The position numbers and the translations under genes are program-made. Source: a virus. Taken from it: 33,550 nucleotides of DNA. The stretch lies in IMG/VR virus record IMGVR_UViG_3300013120_000374, positions 1-33,550 of that record; one strand, 5' to 3'. Numbering within the stretch: the stretch's first letter is position 1; each line of letters begins with the position of its first letter. Below the pieces are notes generated by a model that was not told the origin of the DNA, ran no database searches, and saw only the letters and a list, made by a program, of their open reading frames with translations. Shown here in pieces: positions 20,445-28,181 of the stretch.

Positions 20445-20752
20445 AAGTGAAAGAGCAAGTGAAAGTGGCAGACCAGGGCCAGGGCAAGGCTCTGACCGGG
20501 AAGCTCATCATCGACATGAGGCGGCGCATCACTGCGCTGAAGGTGAACGACGCCGACTGCGTGCAGCTCCACGACGGGGATCCTGTGGCGGTGCTGGATG
20601 AGGGGGGCAAGGTGGCCCACATCGTGAGCGACCGGAAGCCGCTGGCTCTACGGGGGACGCTCTGTGTTATGTGGGATCGAGATGCCGTTGGCGTGCTGGT
20701 TGGCGATCAGCTCTGCCCATTGGCCGGTGGTGAAGCTCTGCGAGCCGGGTGA
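20441..20752 (+). CDS. Hypothetical protein with repeat-derived start
   Basis: A protein of 103 residues beginning at a GTG that overlaps the previous TGA; AAGGAG lies about 10 nt upstream. The first residues (KVKEQVKVADQGQG) come from a GTGAAAGTG word repeat (20441-20468). The rest alternates beta strands and turns (LIIDMRRRITALKVNDADCVQLHDGDPVAV in two parts; KVAHIVSDRKPLAL; AVGVLVGDQLCPL), resembling a small beta-barrel. Family not recognised. It is followed by the endolysin. Confidence 0.45.
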   Translation: MKVKEQVKVADQGQGKALTGKLIIDMRRRITALKVNDADCVQLHDGDPVAVLDEGGKVAHIVSDRKPLALRGTLCVMWDRDAVGVLVGDQLCPLAGGEALRAG

Positions 20753-20753
20753 G

Positions 20754-21245
20754 ATGATGAATGAGCCCAAACGGCTGCAACTGAATCATGAGCGGCTTCA
20801 GTGGCTGCACCCGACGATCAAGCCGAAGGTGCACGCTGTGCTGACCGATCTGCAGGGGCATGGGTTGCGGCCGGTGCTGGCCTCGAGCACGTTCCGGACG
20901 CCAGCGGAGCAACGGCGACTGAAGGCACAGGGGCGGTCGAAGGTGTCGTGGAGCTTCCACTGCGCGCGGATGAATGGACGGCCGGCGGCGTTGGCGGCGG
21001 ACATTGTGGAGGCGGACATGGGCTGGGGGGCGCCGCGGAAGTTCTGGTTGATGCTCGGCTCGTCGGCGACGGCCCATGGGATGCAGTGGGGTGGGTTCTG
21101 GGGGCTGCGGTTGTGGCAGCGGCGGCGCGTTCGGCGGCTGTGGAAGCATGGGGCTTGGAACAGTTCTGTTGCGCTGGGCTGGGATCCGGCGCACATTCAG
21201 ACGGCGAAGTTCTCGTTGCGTAAGGCGCGGAGGTTGTTCGGATGA
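20754..21245 (+). CDS. M15-family (VanY-like) peptidoglycan peptidase, endolysin
   Basis: A protein of 163 residues. VHAVLTDLQGHGLRPVLASSTFRTPAEQ is the M15 lead-in, in which an R-(S/T) element is followed by the zinc site. The ligands are His69 in SFHC, Asp83 in AALAADIV, and His147 in WDPAHIQ, the conserved W-D-P-x-H that closes VanY-like sites. H69 and D83 are separated by 14 residues rather than the usual ~7, an insertion of NGRP type in the loop. The C-terminal region is very basic (RLWQRRRVRRLWKH). Such enzymes cleave stem-peptide bonds and serve as phage endolysins. ATG 20754 is taken, with GGGTGAG upstream. Confidence 0.75.
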   Translation: MMNEPKRLQLNHERLQWLHPTIKPKVHAVLTDLQGHGLRPVLASSTFRTPAEQRRLKAQGRSKVSWSFHCARMNGRPAALAADIVEADMGWGAPRKFWLMLGSSATAHGMQWGGFWGLRLWQRRRVRRLWKHGAWNSSVALGWDPAHIQTAKFSLRKARRLFG

Positions 21246-22918
21246 AAGGCGCGATGGTGCGAGAGATGAAGGACGTTCCCATTCACGAGAGACCACTTGT
21301 TCGTGTGTCGGCGTTGGGTGAGTCGACGCCGGCGCCGGTGCAGCAACAGCAGACGGCGACGGGGCGGAAGCCTCGGGCCGGGTATGCGCCGCCGCCGCGC
21401 GAGTGGGACGCGATCGTGTGTCACCGGGCGGGGGACTCGCTGGAGTTCCTGGCGGAGTGCTTGACTTCCATCCAGAAGCAGACGGTGGCGCCGAAGGCGA
21501 CGATCGTGGCGACGTGTGCGCAGGGCAAGGAGCGCGACGAGCTGCGGGAGATCGCGAAGGAGCGTGGGGCGGAGGTCGTGTCGAACCCGGACTGGCGCTG
21601 CCAAGGGGAGAAGGTCAACGCCGCGGCAACGAAGACGGAGGCACCGTTCTTCATCGTCCTCGACGATGACGACACGTTCCCGCCGGACTATGCGGAGAAG
21701 CTGTTCGAGGCTTGGCGGCCGGAGTGTGCTGTGGTGTCGCCGCAGTTGGCCAAGCGCATTGGCGAGGCCTCGGGCGAGATGGTCTTTCCACTCCCCATCA
21801 AGGCCGGCCATCGGTTGGGCGACTTTTCGGCAGACTGGATCCGGCAGGAGATTGCCAAGGAGAATCTCTTCCCGCACCCGTGCCTCCAGCTTCGGGCGGC
21901 ACATGAATTGGTCGGCGGGTATCCGGAGAACCCGGAGGCGGTGCAGGATTGGTCAAAGTGGAAGCGCTACGCGAACGCGGGATGGCAGTTCGCGCTGTCG
22001 GAGGCATGGTTCAACTATCGGCGGCATGATCGTTCGATGACCGTGACCACCGATATGACCGCGCGGCGGGTGGAGGCGATTGCGGACACGCATCGGGTGG
22101 CGATCTTCACGCCGTTTGCGGGGCGGGCGGGGAGCATTCGGCGGTGGCAACGGGTGATTGCGGAATGTGGGTGGCCGGCGGAGCGATTGCAACTGATTGC
22201 AATTGATGATTCGTGGGTTGCAGAAGGGGACGCGGTGGATCCTGACAAGCGATTTGGGGCACAGCTTCGGAGAGCGATCACTGAGCTTCGCGTGTCGGCG
22301 CAGACCTATTGCCGCATCACGGAGCCTCCGCCGAACGGGGATACTGCAGAGGAGCTTGCTGGAGGTGATCAGCATGATCGGCAACGGCGAATTGTCGCCG
22401 TCGCGAACCGGGTGGCGGGACACTTTGAGCGGGCTCGGCAGATATGCGGGGCAGATTGGCTTGTGACCCTGGAAGACGACCTCGAGCCGCCGCCGGGGTG
22501 GGTGCGGATGCTACTCGATGGCATCACGCCCGGGGTGGCGATGGTGGGGGCGCCGTACTTGAGCCGCTATGAGCAGCGCGGGTATCTGGTGTGGGCAGTT
22601 GAGAGTCGGGCGCCGTATCGGGCGACGCCGGTTGATCCACCATGGCCGATGGGCACGGAAGGCGAGGGCTTCGACGGCGAGGAGATTCGCGAGGTAGACG
22701 GCACGGGCACGGGGTGTGCGCTGATTCGCCGGGAGGCGCTACGGTTCTGCACGTTCCGCGGGTTCCTGGATCCACACAACTCGCGGTGGGGCGGGCAGGA
22801 CATCGGGCTGTGCTGGGACCTGCGACAGCACGGCTACGTGGTTCGGGTGCACTGGGGCTGCGTTGCGAAGCACTATCACGACGGGGCGGAGTACATGCGG
22901 GAGACGAGCTCGGAGTAG
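21242..22918 (+). CDS. Tandem family-2-like glycosyltransferase
   Basis: A protein of 558 residues with two GT-A domains. Domain 1 (about 55-265): WDAIVCHRAGDSLEFLAECL, then FFIVLDDDDTFPPDY, where D141-D144 carry the DxD metal site, and later VGGYPENPEAVQDWSKWKRY, the acceptor-side region. Domain 2 (about 285-550): VAIFTPFAGRAGSIRRWQRV, LQLIAIDDSW, LVTLEDDLEPPPGW with E411-D413, and GTGTGCALIRREALRF with GGQDIGLCWDLRQHGY, the C-terminal G-x-D/E-D pattern of GT2 enzymes. Tandem GT2 proteins often add two sugars in turn or polymerise. The ATG overlaps the endolysin stop. With the nucleotidyltransferase it suggests phage-directed glycan synthesis on virion, DNA or host surface; the target is not visible. 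Confidence 0.8.
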   Translation: MKGAMVREMKDVPIHERPLVRVSALGESTPAPVQQQQTATGRKPRAGYAPPPREWDAIVCHRAGDSLEFLAECLTSIQKQTVAPKATIVATCAQGKERDELREIAKERGAEVVSNPDWRCQGEKVNAAATKTEAPFFIVLDDDDTFPPDYAEKLFEAWRPECAVVSPQLAKRIGEASGEMVFPLPIKAGHRLGDFSADWIRQEIAKENLFPHPCLQLRAAHELVGGYPENPEAVQDWSKWKRYANAGWQFALSEAWFNYRRHDRSMTVTTDMTARRVEAIADTHRVAIFTPFAGRAGSIRRWQRVIAECGWPAERLQLIAIDDSWVAEGDAVDPDKRFGAQLRRAITELRVSAQTYCRITEPPPNGDTAEELAGGDQHDRQRRIVAVANRVAGHFERARQICGADWLVTLEDDLEPPPGWVRMLLDGITPGVAMVGAPYLSRYEQRGYLVWAVESRAPYRATPVDPPWPMGTEGEGFDGEEIREVDGTGTGCALIRREALRFCTFRGFLDPHNSRWGGQDIGLCWDLRQHGYVVRVHWGCVAKHYHDGAEYMRETSSE

Positions 22919-22950
22919 GCGCGAACCTGTCACGAGGAGAGTGATCAAAG

Positions 22951-24000
22951 ATGCAGCACGATTACACAGGCGAAGCGTCTATCCTTGGGTTCGGGTTGGA
23001 GAACACCCGAAGCACGTTGGTGACGCCTCAGCACTTGGTCGACTTCCGGACGGAATCGTTGACCGGCCACAATGTCGCGGTCAAGAGCCAGGCACGGCGC
23101 GGCCGGATGCGGCGTCGGATTGCGCTGCCCGGGAAGAGCTGGGCGGACGGTGGCGTGGTGATGGAAGTGACGCCGCAGTCTCACGCGCGGCTGCTGTATG
23201 GCTTCTGCAACTCGGTGAGCGTGGCTGGAGGCAACGATCCCTACACGCACACGTTCGACCTCGACGCCGGCGAGCCCATCCCGATGAGCTGGCACGTGAA
23301 GCGGGCGGGCATGTACTACGCCTACGCCGGCATGTACGTCAACGAGTTGGCCTACTCGATCACGGCCGGCGAGGGTGATGACCATGTGCTGATCTGCGAG
23401 GCGGCGCTTGCCGGGCACGGCGAGGCGATCTACAACAGCTCGCAGATGGGTGCCGCGGCCTACGATGCGGACGGCGCAATGGTGTTCACCCGGGCGTACC
23501 TCAGCCTCGACGGTGGATCCACGCAGTGGAACGACGCCTTCGACGCGTCGTGGCGAATCGTCTCGGCTTCGCAGTCGAAGACGGTCCTGCGGGACTCGCG
23601 CCACGAGCACGGCCGGTATGACTCGTCGCTGACCATCGAAGGAGACATCACGCTGTACTTCGCCTCGGAGTCGGAACGACTCGAGTTCATGGGGATTGAC
23701 TCGTCCGCGGCGAGCTACCCGGAGGCGCCTTCGGATGCGGTCCGGGAGCGGGACATCCACCTGCGGTTCCAGTCGGACGCCACGGGAACGGGCAACCGCC
23801 AACTTCTGTTCGACTTCCCGCTTGTGACCTGGGAGGACGGCATGAACGAGCCGATTGCCGGGCCCGAAGCCATCGAGCAGACGATTCCGTTCAGTGTCCG
23901 TTACGACTCCAGCACGAAGCCCATTATCACGATCGAGACGGATCAGTCGGACGTGACTGGGCTTGGTAGCAACCTCGGCTCGCAGCCCACGTGGGTGTAG
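22951..24000 (+). CDS. Phage tail tube protein
   Basis: A protein of 349 residues. The sequence is almost entirely beta-strand and loop, as in siphophage major tail proteins: GEASILGFGLENTRSTLVTP at the start (a G-x-E-x-x-x-x-x-x-P-x-x-L-V lead), RRGRMRRRIALPGKSWADG, HTFDLDAGEPIPMSWHV, and a C-terminal domain with TGTGNRQLLFDFPLVTW and QTIPFSVRYDSST. This combination (tube core plus added beta domain) resembles tail tube proteins of environmental siphophages. It opens the tail section. No sheath gene precedes it, supporting a non-contractile tail. RBS GAGGAGAG lies upstream. Confidence 0.72.
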   Translation: MQHDYTGEASILGFGLENTRSTLVTPQHLVDFRTESLTGHNVAVKSQARRGRMRRRIALPGKSWADGGVVMEVTPQSHARLLYGFCNSVSVAGGNDPYTHTFDLDAGEPIPMSWHVKRAGMYYAYAGMYVNELAYSITAGEGDDHVLICEAALAGHGEAIYNSSQMGAAAYDADGAMVFTRAYLSLDGGSTQWNDAFDASWRIVSASQSKTVLRDSRHEHGRYDSSLTIEGDITLYFASESERLEFMGIDSSAASYPEAPSDAVRERDIHLRFQSDATGTGNRQLLFDFPLVTWEDGMNEPIAGPEAIEQTIPFSVRYDSSTKPIITIETDQSDVTGLGSNLGSQPTWV

Positions 24001-24092
24001 CTGAGTGAAAGTGCTGGAACCCACAGGGTTCCCAGTGCAAGTGAAAGTGAAAGTGCAAGTGGAAGGTCAAGGGCTCTGGCCCATGTGATGAC
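24001..24092 (+). repeat. GTGAAAGTGCAAGTG word repeat and GGAACCC hairpin, copy 2
   Basis: The 92-nt gap holds GGAACCC-ACA-GGGTTCC (24016-24032), a second copy of the hairpin at 17267-17283, followed by tandem GTGCAAGTGAAAGTGAAAG words. The same GTGAAAGTG words start the 20441 gene. No coding sequence is visible. Confidence 0.7.
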
Positions 24093-25361
24093 ATGCCTCG
24101 AATCTCCCGTATTCTGATTCATGGTTCTTACGGCAACGGCGACGCCGAGGCTTATCCGGCTGCGGCGCCGCCGGCGCCTTCGGGGGTTGAGCTTCAGGGC
24201 ACGTGGTATGAGCACACGTCTACCACGGGCACGACGGAGTATGACCACCACTGGATCATGGGCGGGACTCGGTGTTTCTCGATCGAGAACGGCGCCGGCG
24301 AGAACTCGCTGATCTATCAGTGCCTCCCGCCGGCGCCGGTTGATGCGGGGGTTCGGATGGGCGGGTTCTTCGTGGTGGAGTCGTCGCCGGGGCCCACCAC
24401 GGCCCGCGCGCGGTTGCGTGAGGTGAACGACGCGGGGGCGTGGAACCTTGCGGCGGAGAATGACATCGCGGGTATCGGCACAGGGGCTTGGATCTTCGTC
24501 CAGAATGAGCGGACGATCAGCTCCGATCACCGCTACCTGCGGGCGGAGATCCAGGCGGAAGGCGTCGGGGAGTTCCGCGGAGACTCTATCGACGTGGAGA
24601 TGTTCCTCGATCTCGACGATGAGCTGGAAGGCGACGTCGCGGAGGAGCTCACGGCGCAGGTGGCGGGATCGGAGGCGAACCGGTCTCACCGGATGGTCGA
24701 GTCGCATCAGATCCAGCGGGTGGTGTCTATCCCGCTGGTGTTCGCGAACGACGCGACGAGCCTGAACAAGCGGAACGCCCTCCTCGACTGGTGGACGCTG
24801 AAGGAGCCCGTGCGGCTCTACCTCGACCCGGACAATGACCCGCCGGAGCGGTTCGCGCGAGTCATCCCGATGGGCGTGGAGGCGACGGTGCCCGGGCGCG
24901 CGGACCGGATCGTTCTCCGGGCGGCGGTGCGGGACCTGCACTGGCAGGAGTACATCCCGATACGGAAGCAGTTCACGGTCTCCTCCGACGATCACCGCGA
25001 GGTCCTCGACCCGACGCTCGGCGCCCGGACGCTGATGAACTGCACGGTCTACTTCGCCACGGGCTTCGCGAACCCCACGGAGATCGCCGTGGGGATCACG
25101 GGGACCGACCGGAAGTGCCACTTCACGACGGATGCGGCAACGGCACAGTCGGCCTTCGTGTCGGTGAGCTCGGAAGGCTACTGCGTGTTTGATGATGATG
25201 CGCCGACGCACGTGGACCACAACGATTGGCTTTCGCAGGATTCGGTTCCGTTGGCGTTTTCGACTACGCGCAGCGAGATGTATGTGGAGACGATTGCGGG
25301 GACTCGGCCGTCGCAGGTTCATCTGGGGTGGTGGCCGAGGTGGCCGTTTGAGGTTGACTGA
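24093..25361 (+). CDS. Tail protein with N-terminal jelly-roll-like domain
   Basis: A protein of 422 residues. Residues about 25-190 read as a carbohydrate-binding-module-like beta sandwich: GVELQGTWYEH, GGTRCFSIENG, GVRMGGFFVVE, TTARARLREVNDAGAW, AWIFVQNERTISS, LRAEIQAEG, FRGDSIDVEMFLDL. These strands mirror CBM4/9-type modules, in which ligand presentation ends with a strand like G-D-S-I-D-V-E. The C-terminal half (from ~215, RMVESHQIQRVVSIPLVF, LLDWWTLKEPVRLYLDPD) is the structural part, possibly a distal-tail-type ring protein. Glycan binding is inferred from fold resemblance. It lies between the tube and the hub gene. Confidence 0.5.
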   Translation: MPRISRILIHGSYGNGDAEAYPAAAPPAPSGVELQGTWYEHTSTTGTTEYDHHWIMGGTRCFSIENGAGENSLIYQCLPPAPVDAGVRMGGFFVVESSPGPTTARARLREVNDAGAWNLAAENDIAGIGTGAWIFVQNERTISSDHRYLRAEIQAEGVGEFRGDSIDVEMFLDLDDELEGDVAEELTAQVAGSEANRSHRMVESHQIQRVVSIPLVFANDATSLNKRNALLDWWTLKEPVRLYLDPDNDPPERFARVIPMGVEATVPGRADRIVLRAAVRDLHWQEYIPIRKQFTVSSDDHREVLDPTLGARTLMNCTVYFATGFANPTEIAVGITGTDRKCHFTTDAATAQSAFVSVSSEGYCVFDDDAPTHVDHNDWLSQDSVPLAFSTTRSEMYVETIAGTRPSQVHLGWWPRWPFEVD

Positions 25362-26210
25362 GTGACGGGAGACGAGTGGCGAGTGACGAGTGAAGGCGCG
25401 ATTGGCATTCCTGGGGTTGAGCCGTACTTCCGTTCGGCGGACGGGCGGCAGGTGCTCTATCACGGGGACTGCCAGGAGCTGCTGCCGAAACTGCCCAGTG
25501 CGAGCATTGACCTTGTGTTGGTGGACCCGCCATACAAGCGAATGAAGGGCAACGTGGCGGGTGTGCGTCGTGACGCCACCAGGAAGACCCCACACTATTC
25601 AACGCTCGGAGATGTGTGGGAGGGCGGCTTGGAGTGGCTATCGGAGGCGTGGCGGTGCGCCTCAAGTGGAATGATCGTGTTCTGCTCGCATCACTTCATC
25701 TGCGATGTGCCGATTCTCGTTGGCGCCGATCCGATGGCTCTTCTCACGTGGTGCAAGCCGAACACGTTGCCTCCCTTGCGCAACGTCCCCTTTTGGTCGA
25801 CGGAGTTTCTGTGGGCGTTTAAGCGCGGGACCGGAATGTCGTGGCGGGAACTCAAGACCTACCTGATCGCGAATCAAGCCACGAGTGGTGTGGCGGCTAC
25901 AGAGCGCGTGGTCGACGGAAACCATAAGGCGGTTCACCCGACGCAGAAGCCGCTTGCGCTAATTGATCAACTATTGGTGGTCAAGCCAGAGACGGTCCTG
26001 GATCCGTGTAGCGGTACCGGGACAACTATGGTTGCGTGTGCCAGGAAGGCAATGGCGTGCGTGGGCATGGAGATCGAAGAACGCTACTGCGAGGTCGCCG
26101 CGAAGCGGCTTGAGCAGCAGACGCTGCCGTTCCACGCACTCGCAGATGACAACGGACATTCGCCACTCGACACTCGACACCCGACACTCGACCTTGAGGA
26201 GGCAGCCTAA
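25362..26210 (+). CDS. Beta-class DNA methyltransferase (N6-adenine/N4-cytosine)
   Basis: A protein of 282 residues. Motif order defines the beta class: catalytic D55-P-P-Y58 (LVLVDPPYKRM) near the N terminus, a target-recognition region in the middle, and the AdoMet-binding L-D-P-C-S-G-T-G (214-220) at the end. DPPY suggests N6-adenine, though N4-cytosine enzymes can share it. VHPTQKPLALIDQLL is a family-typical helix before the AdoMet site. No restriction partner is adjacent, so it is an orphan, probably shielding phage DNA. Both ends contain word repeats (EWRVTSEG from GAGTGGCGAGTGACGAGTG; PLDTRHPTLDLEEAA from CGACACTCGACAC). The GTG follows the previous stop directly. Confidence 0.87.
   Translation: MTGDEWRVTSEGAIGIPGVEPYFRSADGRQVLYHGDCQELLPKLPSASIDLVLVDPPYKRMKGNVAGVRRDATRKTPHYSTLGDVWEGGLEWLSEAWRCASSGMIVFCSHHFICDVPILVGADPMALLTWCKPNTLPPLRNVPFWSTEFLWAFKRGTGMSWRELKTYLIANQATSGVAATERVVDGNHKAVHPTQKPLALIDQLLVVKPETVLDPCSGTGTTMVACARKAMACVGMEIEERYCEVAAKRLEQQTLPFHALADDNGHSPLDTRHPTLDLEEAA
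26160..26195 (+). repeat. CACTCGACA tandem repeat at the methyltransferase 3' end
   Basis: CGCCACTCGACACTCGACACCCGACACTCGACC: four CACTCGAC-type units encode the last residues of the methyltransferase. Confidence 0.72.
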
Positions 26211-28132
26211 TGCTACGCTTCCTCATCCACGAGCCATGGAGCTCCGGCCGGGATCGCATCTGCGATGTTACCCACCGCTTGGCGACTGCCGAGTTCGAGC
26301 TGAAGGACGCGGGCAACTGGGTTGGGCTTGCATCGTTCACGCTGGATCCGGATGCTCAGCTCGCACCGATGCCGGCGATTGAGGACGGGGATGAGGTCGA
26401 CGTCGTTGATGACTCGGACGGGACGATCTGGTGGCGAGGGGTGATTGCGAAGACGGTTCGGGATCTGATTCAGGAGGAGCTGACTTCGTTCCAGGCGATC
26501 GGGCTGGGGGAGCTGTTGGGCACTACGCCAATCGACGCGGACCGATCGGTGTCGGGTGGGGCGGAGGAGTTCAAGCTGCTATTCGAGTGGGCGGTGAAGT
26601 CGGCTTCGCGGGTGAACCGCAGGCTGGCGGACATCACGGTGAGCTCGTCCAACGTGGGGCATACGTATGAGGAGTTCGATGCTCGATCGCAGACGCTCCA
26701 ACAGGTGATTGAGCGTATCGTGCGGGCGACGGATGGGGTGACGTACTGGCGGGTGTATGACAACTCGGGCACGGAGACGTTCGAGTTGGCGCAGCGGGAC
26801 ACGGCGACGTTCTACCCGGTTCAGGTCCGCGATGTGGAGCGCTTGGACTGGACGAAGGACGCGCGAAACTTATTCAACATCGTCCTGGTAGTGCTGCAGT
26901 CGGGAGACCGGCCGACGTCGCGGGTGGTGGATCAGTCGTTTGAGGACGTCGAGGGCGACGATTACAAGCAGTGGTCGCTCAACGGGGCGAACATCTCGCT
27001 GTCGGTGTCGTCGGGCGAGGCGATCGGGCTCCACGGGCTGAGGTGTGCCCATGTGACGACCACGGCGGGCTTCGCGGCGAATGCGTATCTTCACACTGCC
27101 GACCCGACGCAGTTCGACGGGGTGTCGGGCTATACGTTCCAGGTGTGGGCCCGCAACACGGGGGCGGGGTCGAAGGACTTCAAGTTCTTCACGGCAGACC
27201 CTACCTGGGGAGCGATAGGGGTTAGCCCGGCTGCGCACACGATCACGAATGACGGGCGTTGGCGCCTATTCACGGAGACGTGGGGGGCGGGGACGGGCGG
27301 GCAGTACTTCGTTGGCATCCAGTTCTTCCAGGCGGGGGCGTCGGAGCTGCAGTTCGACGGGTTCCGGTGGCTGCCGCCAGGATACGGGTCGGACCTGGTG
27401 GAGGTGGCGCAGGCGCTGGAGATGGGCGGGGCGGATGGGATTCCGTTGGTGCCCGGGTGCTCGCTCCTTCAGGCGGAGGCGTGGGGGGTGTGCACGGCTA
27501 CGGAGGTTACGGACGGGTCGGGCGGCACGCGGGTGTACACGGAGAACATTGACTGGACCGCTCTCGGCTTGGGCACGGGGCAGACGGTGAACTTCTTCGG
27601 CTTCAACCAGAGCAGCGTTGCGACCACGATCAAGGCGTGGGGGAACGGCTTCTTCGACGCGACGTTGGCGCCGGGCTCGATGCCTTCGCCGTTGGCGGGG
27701 CATTGCTACCTCATCGAGGGCGTGCCGGTTCCGGAGACGGGGTTCAGTGAGGATTCGGAGGAGGCGAGCTCGATCACGCGGTTTGGTCCGCGGGTCAAGG
27801 TGATCGCGTTCCCGGAGGGGCGCGATAGTGTCGAGGCGGAGAGGCTGGCCATCGGCTACCTGACGAGCTACTCCACACCCCAGCAGACGGTGGAGTGCCA
27901 GCTCACGACCCGGCAGGAAGATCCGTGGTACGTGGAGCCCGGGCGCATGTTGCGCGTGCTGGGTACGGACGAAACGATTGAGGACCTGGCAGTCACGACG
28001 GTGCGCTGCCGGGTGGCCAGCGGGAACATCGAGCAGACGATCTATGCGGGCTCGGAGCCGGCGCGGCTGACAAGTGTGGTGCGGGGTGTGGCGGAGACCA
28101 CGGGGCAGATGATCGTGCGGAACAAGAGGTGA
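26210..28132 (+). CDS. Tail hub/baseplate protein with an inserted jelly-roll domain
   Basis: A protein of 640 residues. Its ATG shares a base with the methyltransferase stop. N terminus: strands typical of phage hub proteins (ATAEFELKDAGNWVGLASFTL, DEVDVVDDSDGTIWWRGVIAKT), then helices with YEEFDARSQTLQQVIERIV, as in gpD/gp44-like hub rings. Residues about 240-386 are a complete CBM4/9-like jelly roll: DQSFEDVEGDDYKQWSL, LRCAHVTTTAGFAANAYL, GVSGYTFQVWARNTG, WRLFTETWG, QYFVGIQFFQAG, LQFDGFRWL. The hub resumes after a second small beta domain (~400-490) with ARLAIGYLTS-like sequence (AERLAIGYLTSYSTPQQTVECQL) and WYVEPGRMLRVLG. The inserted module likely binds host glycan at the tail tip. Confidence 0.65.
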   Translation: MLRFLIHEPWSSGRDRICDVTHRLATAEFELKDAGNWVGLASFTLDPDAQLAPMPAIEDGDEVDVVDDSDGTIWWRGVIAKTVRDLIQEELTSFQAIGLGELLGTTPIDADRSVSGGAEEFKLLFEWAVKSASRVNRRLADITVSSSNVGHTYEEFDARSQTLQQVIERIVRATDGVTYWRVYDNSGTETFELAQRDTATFYPVQVRDVERLDWTKDARNLFNIVLVVLQSGDRPTSRVVDQSFEDVEGDDYKQWSLNGANISLSVSSGEAIGLHGLRCAHVTTTAGFAANAYLHTADPTQFDGVSGYTFQVWARNTGAGSKDFKFFTADPTWGAIGVSPAAHTITNDGRWRLFTETWGAGTGGQYFVGIQFFQAGASELQFDGFRWLPPGYGSDLVEVAQALEMGGADGIPLVPGCSLLQAEAWGVCTATEVTDGSGGTRVYTENIDWTALGLGTGQTVNFFGFNQSSVATTIKAWGNGFFDATLAPGSMPSPLAGHCYLIEGVPVPETGFSEDSEEASSITRFGPRVKVIAFPEGRDSVEAERLAIGYLTSYSTPQQTVECQLTTRQEDPWYVEPGRMLRVLGTDETIEDLAVTTVRCRVASGNIEQTIYAGSEPARLTSVVRGVAETTGQMIVRNKR

Positions 28133-28166
28133 GTGAGTTTGGGAGTGTGGGGGTGTGAGTGTGAAG
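28130..28166 (+). repeat. GTGAGTGTGG word repeat
   Basis: GTGAGTGAGTTTGGGAGTGTGGGGGTGTGAGTGTGAAG spans the hub gene's stop and the short gap before the tail chaperone's RBS (GGAGGTAGGCAC). Related GTGTGGGTGTGTGGG words occur at 13140-13165. Confidence 0.65.
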
Positions 28167-28181
28167 ACTGGAGGTAGGCAC

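Noticed and set aside
24001-24092. The GTGAAAGTG repeat as an origin or attachment site
   Set aside because: The same words appear at several gene borders, including inside a coding start at 20441, so they are part of the general border-repeat vocabulary rather than a unique site.
22951-28132. Contractile tail (sheath and tube as in Mu)
   Set aside because: No sheath-like gene is present; the tube-like protein, G/GT chaperone and long tape measure fit a non-contractile tail.
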